This document shows positions 6,575 through 11,159 of a DNA stretch of 11,159 bases, piece by piece; within the stretch, counting starts at the first letter, position 1, and the number at the start of each line of letters is the position of its first letter. Origin of the DNA: JAIVJN01 sp036732565. Its GTDB lineage: Bacteria; Acidobacteriota; Vicinamibacteria; Vicinamibacterales; UBA2999. The translations under genes and the position numbers were made by a program. The stretch spans positions 1 to 11,159 of the forward strand of contig DAINCF010000215.1 of NCBI GenBank assembly GCA_036732565.1, given 5' to 3'. The notes beneath the pieces are model-generated. The model saw only the letters and a program-made list of their open reading frames with translations, was not told the DNA's origin and did not search any database.

Positions 6575-6914
6575 CCCGCCTCCGCATGGCTCCGGCGAGG
6601 CGGGCTCACCTTCGCCTGACCGGGATAGCCTGCCTCGCCGGAGCGAAAACGAGGCGGGCGATCGGCCCGAGGGCACCGCGGCAGCAGTGGAACAGACTGT
6701 CTCTCCGGCCCAGCAGCGGTTTCTGTCCTGCCGCTGGCGCAAGGCGGCGGAAAACGGGGTTCCCGATCACTGCGGTCACCGCGACGTGCTGCCGATGGCG
6801 GGCGCAACCGGCTTCGTGCCCGACGCGTGGTGCCCGGACTGCCAGTACTTCAAAGCGAAGCGCACCCCGCGAAAGCGCGAAGAGATCGATCGCGACCGCG
6901 ATTGGCGCTGGTAG
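6555..6914 (+). CDS. Small Cys-rich protein of unknown function, possible metal site
   Basis: Up to 119 residues. The C-terminal half looks like a compact conserved domain: FLSCRWRK, then PDHCGHRDVLPM, GFVPDAWCPDCQYFK and a basic tail (KRTPRKRE, RDWRW). The cysteines and histidines C59, C73, H75, C93 and C96 (C-x13-C-x-H-x17-C-x2-C) suit a zinc-binding site, which is inference. Two starts are possible. TTG at 6555 overlaps the helicase and has GGAGG six bases upstream (6544-6548), suggesting translational coupling; its first 40 or so residues are then mostly encoded by a hairpin repeat. GTG at 6687 would give a 75-residue protein consisting of the Cys domain, with a GAGGG rather far upstream. 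The second may be the original start. I do not recognise the family. Confidence 0.6.
   Translation: MASPFGNPPPHGSGEAGSPSPDRDSLPRRSENEAGDRPEGTAAAVEQTVSPAQQRFLSCRWRKAAENGVPDHCGHRDVLPMAGATGFVPDAWCPDCQYFKAKRTPRKREEIDRDRDWRW
6578..6660. repeat. GC-rich hairpin repeat at the helicase/Cys-protein junction
   Basis: An 18-bp inverted repeat, 6589-6606 and 6627-6644, pairs at 17 of 18 positions (GCTCCGGCGAGGCGGGCT against AGCCTGCCTCGCCGGAGC), with a 20-base loop. It is flanked by CGCCTCCG on the left and GAGGCGGGCG on the right, extending the pairing potential. It starts 4 bases after the helicase stop codon. The same words (CGCCTCCGC and CGGCGAG) recur at 9434-9462, so this seems a second dispersed repeat family. 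Confidence 0.75.
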
Positions 6915-7020
6915 TTGGGCCGCCCTAAAGGGCGGCCCCTACGAAGGCATACGCAGCCCCTGCGAAGGCGTACGTAGCCCTACGAAGGCGTACGTAGCGG
7001 CCGCGCCTTTAGGCCGGCCG
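6915..7020. repeat. Composite element: two hairpins flanking three 20-bp direct repeats
   Basis: Between two convergent genes. First a perfect 9-bp stem, 6917-6925 with 6930-6938 (GGGCCGCCC, loop TAAA). Then three near-identical units, 6939-6958, 6960-6979 and 6980-6999, of consensus CTACGAAGGCGTACGTAGCC; each can form a CTACG/CGTAG stem. Last a second hairpin, 6998-7008 with 7011-7020, about 10 bp with one bulged base. The first hairpin could end transcription from either side, but there is no T-run after it, so intrinsic termination is uncertain. Confidence 0.75.
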
Positions 7021-7029
7021 ATCAACCAA

Positions 7030-8205
7030 TCAATCAGAAAATTCTTTCGCCAACTCTACCCACTCCCCTTCGGGCGCGAGTGTCTGGTAGGTGCGCCAGT
7101 GTGGCTGCGCATCGCTCGACCGTCCCATCTTCTCGAGCGTGACCGCCAGGTAGAAGTGCGCATCGGGGTACGACGGGTTCAGCGCCACGGCGTGGCGGTA
7201 ACACATTTCCGCCTCTTCGAACGATCCGTGATCGTGGTGGATGTTGCCCAGATTGAAGTAGGCCTCGAAGTACCCTTGATCCAATCCGATCGCGCGCTCA
7301 TATAGTGCCTGCGCTTCCGCCAGTTCATCTCGCGAGTAGCGGATGTTGGCGAGGTTGATCAGCGCCGCGACGAGGTCGGGCTCCAGCTCCAGCGCTTCGC
7401 GATACGCCTGCGCCGCCTCCTCGAGCCGCTCGGGCGTTCCATCGTCGAGCGCCGACCCCTTCAAGAACAGATGCTCGGCCTCGGTCAGGGGGCGATCGAG
7501 ACTCGTCGCGAGGCCCGGTGCGGAGCGCGTTGGGACTGTCGTCGGGGCCGCGCGCGGCGTGAGCGCAAGGATGCGCGCGGGCTGCGCTTCGATACGGAAG
7601 TCGAAGGTGAGCTGACCCGATCGTGACGCGTGCAGATCTCGAAGGATCGATCGAAACGCGACACCCCGCTGCAGCTCCGACTGCACCTGACGCAGCAGCG
7701 TCAGACCCGCGAACGTGAACCACGTATCGACGGGGTTGCGAAACGCCGGCTCGATGAGGCCCCACTTCCGCAGATAGCGCAGATGATCCTCGCGCAAATC
7801 TGTGTACATCGCCAGGATGTCGCGCTGCGCGTAGTGCTGGCGACGGAGATCGTCGATCGGCGGAAGTCCCACCAGCCGACAGAACTCGTCCTCGGAAAGG
7901 ATGCGCGTCGACGGCGCTTGCCCTGCCGGAGCTTCGCGGAGGAGGGCCCAGGCGCGGCGGAGCTTCTGCCCGATCGTGCTGGAGTCGGAGCGGACGTGCG
8001 CTTCGTCAGGAATGCCGTTCGGATACGTCGCGGCGCCGACCACGAGGATCGTGGTGCGCGGCGTGACGTCTTCGTCGTAGGCCCCGCCGAGCCGCTCGAC
8101 CAGGCCGCGGCGATCCTTGCGGCCGAGCGACCACATCTTGCCCGCAAAGACGACAGTCTCGCCGCGGAGCACCGGTCCCGGCGATTCGAAAGGCAGCTCG
8201 GACAT
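7030..8205 (-). CDS. BRCT-like / MerR-like / TPR fusion protein
   Basis: 391 residues from the ATG at 8205-8203. Residues 12-113 read as a BRCT-like domain: LRGETVVFAGKMWSLGRKDRRGLVERLGG, then TTILVVGAA, IGQKLRRAWALL and STRILSEDEFCRLVG, the same order as in NAD-dependent ligase and RFC BRCTs. Residues about 128-203 resemble a MerR-type winged helix (DLREDHLRYLRKWGLI...FTFAGLTLLRQV). After a Pro/Ala/Thr linker (about 204-240), residues 240-385 contain TPR units (AAQAYREALELEPDLVAALINLANI, AQALYERAIGLDQGYFEAYFNLGNI, AEMCYRHAVALNPSYPDAHFYLAV). It is probably a soluble regulator or scaffold that binds DNA and partner proteins; the function is unknown. The frame is open to a TTG at 8247 and passes a GTG at 8220, but the TTG is part of a TTGACA that could be the -35, so the ATG is preferred. 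No Shine-Dalgarno is visible. Confidence 0.85.
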   Translation of the reverse strand: MSELPFESPGPVLRGETVVFAGKMWSLGRKDRRGLVERLGGAYDEDVTPRTTILVVGAATYPNGIPDEAHVRSDSSTIGQKLRRAWALLREAPAGQAPSTRILSEDEFCRLVGLPPIDDLRRQHYAQRDILAMYTDLREDHLRYLRKWGLIEPAFRNPVDTWFTFAGLTLLRQVQSELQRGVAFRSILRDLHASRSGQLTFDFRIEAQPARILALTPRAAPTTVPTRSAPGLATSLDRPLTEAEHLFLKGSALDDGTPERLEEAAQAYREALELEPDLVAALINLANIRYSRDELAEAQALYERAIGLDQGYFEAYFNLGNIHHDHGSFEEAEMCYRHAVALNPSYPDAHFYLAVTLEKMGRSSDAQPHWRTYQTLAPEGEWVELAKEFSD

Positions 8206-8218
8206 CCGGCTGGGGTTC

Positions 8219-8247
8219 ACGATGGAGCAGAACGACGCGCTTGTCAA
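8219..8247 (-). promoter_or_regulatory. Weak promoter candidate for the BRCT/TPR gene
   Basis: On the minus strand there is a perfect TTGACA (8247-8242). After 17 bases comes CATCGT (8224-8219), only 3 of 6 to the -10 consensus, and the ATG lies 13 bases further. The -35 is exact but the -10 is poor, so this is tentative. Confidence 0.25.
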
Positions 8248-8254
8248 ACCGGCG

Positions 8255-8370
8255 GTCGGCAGTCGGCAGTCGTGGGTCGGCAGTCGGCAGTCGTGGGTCG
8301 GCAGTCACGAGCAAATTGGCATGGGCGAGTCGCCATTGAGTCCAATGGCAGGACTGCCGACTGCCGACTG
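8255..8370. repeat. Heptamer-based palindromic repeat, copy 4, with 21-bp tandem units
   Basis: The left side is two exact 21-bp units, 8255-8275 and 8276-8296 (each GTCGGCA, GTCGGCA, GTCGTGG), plus a partial third ending in GGCAGTCACG like copy 1. The right arm, 8352-8368, is a perfect 17-bp reverse complement of the start of each unit. The loop holds its own small hairpin, CCATTG-AGTC-CAATGG (8333-8348). It fills the space between the divergent BRCT/TPR and glucokinase genes. Confidence 0.85.
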
Positions 8371-8400
8371 GCGTCCGATCTGCGTACGGCGCAAGCGACC

Positions 8401-8406
8401 TACAAT
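8401..8406 (+). promoter_or_regulatory. Possible -10 box for glucokinase
   Basis: TACAAT (5 of 6 to consensus) stands 9 bases before the ATG at 8416. Transcription would start within a few bases of the ATG, giving a leaderless or very short leader mRNA. No good -35 is seen at 16-18 bp. The AGG touching the ATG is too close to act as a normal Shine-Dalgarno. Confidence 0.4.
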
Positions 8407-8415
8407 AACGCGAGG

Positions 8416-9423
8416 ATGATCCTCGCTGGTGATATCGGGGCGACGAAGACCCTGATTGGTTTGTTCGAGCTCGCCGGACGCGACGGCAGCGAGCGGCCGA
8501 CGCCGACGCGCATCGAGAGCTTCCCGACGATGGACTTCGACGGGCTCCCGTCGATCGTCCGTGCCTACCTCGAGAAGTGGCCGACGCCCCAGCCGATCGC
8601 CGCCGCGTCGTTTGGCGCCGCCGGACCGGTGATCGACGGAGCGGTCGACATGACGAACGTCACGTGGAGCGTCAGCGAGGACGAGATGCGCCAGACGCTC
8701 GGTATCGATCGAGTGCGGCTGCTGAACGATCTCGAAGCGATGGCGCATGCGGTGCCGGTGCTGCGGCCCGACGAGCTGCGGACGCTGCAGCCCGGTCAGC
8801 CTCGCCTCGACGGCAACGCCGTGCTGATCGCGGCCGGGACGGGCATGGGTCAGTCCATCCTGCACCGCGTCGACGGCAGGTTGCAGCCCGTGCCCTGCGA
8901 GGGCGGACATGTCGACTTCGCGGCGCGCACCGATCGCGAATGGGCGTTGTTCCGCGACGTTCGCGCTCGTGTGGGGCGCGGCGATCTCGAGGCGGTCGTC
9001 TCCGGACTCGGCCTCGTCAACATCGCGGTGTTCACGCACGGTGGCGATGCATGTCCCGTCATCGGCCGATTGGATCCAGACGATCGGCAAGTGCCCAAGC
9101 GCCTGTCGGCCGCGGCCATGAACAAGTCCTGCGCGCAGTGCGTGGAGACGCTGGAGCTCTTCGTGTCCGCATACGGGGCGGCCGCGGGCAATCTCGCCCT
9201 GCAAGCGGTCGCGGCGGCCGGCGTCTACATCGGGGGCGGCATCGCGCCAGGCATCCTGCCGCTGATGACGGACGGCCGCTTCATCGAGGCGTTCACCGCC
9301 AAACCTCCGATGCAGGACTTCCTGGCGCACTTCGCGGTGCACGTCATCCTCAACCGCAACGTGGGCATCTTGGGTGCCGCGGTAGCCGCCTCGATCGACG
9401 GCATCACCGCGAAACGTCCATAG
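8416..9423 (+). CDS. glk: Glucokinase (proteobacterial Glk type)
   Basis: 335 residues, close to E. coli Glk (321). It phosphorylates glucose to glucose-6-phosphate with ATP in the cytoplasm. Visible motifs: phosphate-binding AGDIGATKT (4-12), sugar-site LLNDLEAMA with N104 and the expected catalytic base D105, GTGMGQS (141-147), EGGHVDFA (162-169), SGLGLVNI, and a C-terminal VYIGGGIAPGILPLM followed by VGILGAA. The zinc-site cysteine cluster of ROK kinases is absent, which with the EGGH and LND motifs favours the Glk (group A) family. The ATG at 8416 starts just before the conserved N-terminal motif; the frame is open far upstream, but that part runs through the palindromic repeat and antisense to the neighbouring gene. 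It is monocistronic, converging with the kinase gene. Confidence 0.93.
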   Translation: MILAGDIGATKTLIGLFELAGRDGSERPTPTRIESFPTMDFDGLPSIVRAYLEKWPTPQPIAAASFGAAGPVIDGAVDMTNVTWSVSEDEMRQTLGIDRVRLLNDLEAMAHAVPVLRPDELRTLQPGQPRLDGNAVLIAAGTGMGQSILHRVDGRLQPVPCEGGHVDFAARTDREWALFRDVRARVGRGDLEAVVSGLGLVNIAVFTHGGDACPVIGRLDPDDRQVPKRLSAAAMNKSCAQCVETLELFVSAYGAAAGNLALQAVAAAGVYIGGGIAPGILPLMTDGRFIEAFTAKPPMQDFLAHFAVHVILNRNVGILGAAVAASIDGITAKRP

Positions 9424-9545
9424 CGCAGGCCTTCCGCCTCCGCGCTTCGCGCTTCGGCGAGACACGCCGCTGCGGTTCGCAGGGCGAACCGCTTAGCTAT
9501 GCTGCTTGGTCGGGTCGCGAGGCGACCCGACATTGGCGAAGGCGG
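9424..9545. repeat. Convergent intergenic region with repeat fragment and two strong hairpins
   Basis: The left part (about 9434-9468) carries CGCCTCCGC and CGGCGAG words shared with the hairpin repeat at 6578-6644. Two perfect hairpins follow: 9472-9480 with 9484-9492 (GCGGTTCGC, loop AGG, 9 bp) and 9509-9518 with 9522-9531 (GTCGGGTCGC, loop GAG, 10 bp). They sit between the ends of glk and the kinase gene and could terminate transcription from both sides, but no T-run follows either one. No gene is seen here. Confidence 0.7.
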
Positions 9546-11159
9546 TCAGGCCTGCCCCGAGATGCTCGTCAACACCTCGTCTACCGATTGGAACCGATCG
9601 GCGACGACAGGTGCGAGGCACCTGAGGAGCGTCGTCGACGCCGCATCGGGAACCTGCGGGTTCAGGAAGTGCGGGGCGGGCGGCAACGACTGCAGCATCC
9701 GTCCCAGCAGCTCCGGCAGCGTCGGCCCGCGAAATGGCAACTGTCCGGTTGCCATTTGATACGCGAGGACACCGGCGGTGAACACGTCCGCGCGCGCATC
9801 GGGCGCCCGGCCCATCAACACTTCCGGCGCGACGTAGGGCAACTCCTCCTCGCACGCTTCCGTGCCCCGCAGCTCCTGCTCGGTCATCGTCGCCAGCACG
9901 TCCTGCACGGATCGGATGCCGGCGGTCGACAGCATCAGACGTTCCTCGCCGCCATCGGTCGTCACACGAATCATGTCGGGATTGACGCCGGCGATGAGAC
10001 CGCCCCGCCGGTTCAGCGCCGCGGCCGCCTGCAGGATCTGTCGGGTGAGATGCAGGGCACGGGGCCACTGCAGCGCGCCGCCGGCAAGCTCGGTCCGCAA
10101 GCTCGTTCCTTCGATGTAGTCGGTGACCAGAAACACACCGCGCTCGTCTTCGCCGTAGTCGCGGACCTGCAGCAAACTGGGATGCGCGACCTGCAGCGTA
10201 CGCGCCTCGACGAGAAAGCGCGCGCGGACGACGTCCCACGAGGGCTCGGCGCTGCGCTTCAACAGTCGTATCGCGACCGGCAGGCCCATCGCGCGATGCC
10301 GGCCCTTGTAGATGACGCTGCCCAATCGGCCCTTGCCGATCACCGGTCCGAGCTCGTAGCGCGCCAGCAGCCCCTCGTCGCCCGTCGATTCACGCGCGGC
10401 GGTGGCGTCTCGCGCCGGCGCGATCGCGTTCTTGAGCGCGGCCACGAACTCTTCGATCGACGCAAACCGCTCCTCGGGGTCCTTCGCGAGCGCGCGCATG
10501 AGCGCGGTGTCGACCTCAGGCCCCACCTTGCCACCCTGCGCGCTCGGCGGCGTCGGCGCCGTGGACAACACATCGTTGACGAGCGTGCGCTGCTCTTTCG
10601 CCGTGAACGGCCGCGAACCCGTCAGCATCTCGTAGGCGATGACGCCGAACGCGTAGAGATCGGTCCGGCGATCGACGGGATCGCCGCGGAGCTGCTCGGG
10701 CGCGGCGTAGGACAGCGTGCCCAGAAACGCAAACGGCGTCGTCAACCGCGTCTCGCTGCTGTGCTCGACGAGCGCCGCCAACCCGAAGTCGATGACCTTG
10801 TAGACGCGCTCACCGGAGTCGTAGCGGTGCGCGACGATGTTGGCGGGCTTGAGATCGCGGTGGATGATGCCCTGCTCGTGCGCGAGCTCCAGGGCTGCGC
10901 CGACTTCCTCCAGAACCGCCAGCGCCGCATCGGGCGTGAACGGGCCGAGCTCCAGCTCGTCGCGCAAGCTGGGACCGCTCAGCAGCTCCATCACCAGGTA
11001 CGGCCGGTTCTGGCCGTCCACGCCAAAGTCGAGAATGCCGACGATGCCCGGGTGACGGAGGCGGGCGCAGGCCTGGCTCTCGCGGATGAAGCGCCGGCCG
11101 AGCTCCTCGTCGCTGTCCGGCGGCGCATGCATCACCTTGACGGCGACGTGATCGCCGAG
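9546..11159 (-). CDS. Ser/Thr protein kinase with tandem pseudokinase domain (5' end outside window)
   Basis: 537 residues are visible; the true start lies beyond 11159, since the first visible residues LGDHVAVKVM already contain the VAVK lysine of the kinase N-lobe. Domain 1 (to about residue 225) is a Hanks-type kinase with RHPGIVGILDFG, HRDLKPAN (D102), DFG (124-126), GTLSYAAPEQL, DLYAFGVIAYEMLTG and a final ERF segment, so it should be active. Domain 2 (about 258-535) keeps the fold (YELGPVIGKGRLGSVIYKG, YVAPEVL, DVFTAGVLAYQMATG) but loses catalysis: VAIK is VAIR (R298), HRDLKPAN is replaced by IAGVNPDM (around 387-395), and DFG by a STAG-type stretch. It is therefore a pseudokinase, perhaps regulating domain 1 or docking substrates. 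No membrane helix or sensor domain is visible. The stop TGA is at 9546-9548, with hairpins downstream. Confidence 0.94.
   Translation of the reverse strand, partial: LGDHVAVKVMHAPPDSDEELGRRFIRESQACARLRHPGIVGILDFGVDGQNRPYLVMELLSGPSLRDELELGPFTPDAALAVLEEVGAALELAHEQGIIHRDLKPANIVAHRYDSGERVYKVIDFGLAALVEHSSETRLTTPFAFLGTLSYAAPEQLRGDPVDRRTDLYAFGVIAYEMLTGSRPFTAKEQRTLVNDVLSTAPTPPSAQGGKVGPEVDTALMRALAKDPEERFASIEEFVAALKNAIAPARDATAARESTGDEGLLARYELGPVIGKGRLGSVIYKGRHRAMGLPVAIRLLKRSAEPSWDVVRARFLVEARTLQVAHPSLLQVRDYGEDERGVFLVTDYIEGTSLRTELAGGALQWPRALHLTRQILQAAAALNRRGGLIAGVNPDMIRVTTDGGEERLMLSTAGIRSVQDVLATMTEQELRGTEACEEELPYVAPEVLMGRAPDARADVFTAGVLAYQMATGQLPFRGPTLPELLGRMLQSLPPAPHFLNPQVPDAASTTLLRCLAPVVADRFQSVDEVLTSISGQA

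Noticed and set aside
6917..6938. Intrinsic terminator
   Set aside because: A perfect hairpin, but no T-run follows on either strand, so it is reported only as part of a repeat element.
8255..8310. CRISPR-like array
   Set aside because: The units are contiguous 21-bp tandem heptamers without unique spacers, and no cas gene is present.
7630..8415. Upstream extension of the glucokinase frame
   Set aside because: It is antisense to the BRCT/TPR gene and runs through the repeat; the Glk family begins at the ATG at 8416.

Overview
The window is GC-rich, tightly packed chromosomal DNA. It has no phage, plasmid, insertion-sequence, tRNA or rRNA signature. Several things suggest a soil-type Acidobacteriota (for example the Vicinamibacteria) or a similar large-genome, high-GC lineage: many multidomain fusion proteins, a eukaryote-like Ser/Thr kinase, a TPR protein, few Shine-Dalgarno sites, and abundant palindromic intergenic repeats. 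This placement is inference; no marker gene here settles it.

Layout. Minus strand, 1-2318: an extended SDR (NAD-dependent epimerase/dehydratase-like, cut by the window start) lies downstream of a protein with a C-terminal diadenylate-cyclase (DAC/DisA_N)-like domain. Diverging from them, 2438-5002 encodes an AMP-forming acyl-acid synthetase fused to an acyl-carrier-protein domain and a PlsC-type acyltransferase. Next on the plus strand come translation initiation factor IF-1 (infA), a DEAD-box RNA helicase, and a small Cys-rich protein, an apparent operon. Convergent to this set is a minus-strand gene encoding a BRCT-like, MerR-like and TPR fusion (7030-8205). Diverging from that is a glucokinase (8416-9423). 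It converges with a Ser/Thr kinase that carries a second, degenerate kinase domain (9546 to beyond the window end).

The most unusual feature is a family of palindromic elements built from 7-bp units (GTCGGCA, GTCGGGA and variants). Three copies lie between genes (852-935, 2351-2424, 8255-8370). A fourth is inserted inside the acyl synthetase reading frame (3573-3641). That copy is exactly 69 bp, keeps the frame, and adds 23 residues at a point where removing it restores the normal motif spacing of the enzyme family. Because 7 is coprime to 3, a tandem heptamer reads through one 7-residue cycle in every frame, and neither strand of these heptamers contains a stop codon, which may explain why the insertion is tolerated. 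A second, unrelated hairpin family occurs at 6578-6644, where it may encode the N-terminus of the small Cys-rich protein, and near 9430-9531. A third composite hairpin/direct-repeat element lies at 6915-7020.

Functional links visible here: IF-1 with the RNA helicase (translation and RNA remodelling), and the synthetase-ACP-acyltransferase fusion as a self-contained lipid acylation enzyme. The other genes are not an obvious single pathway.
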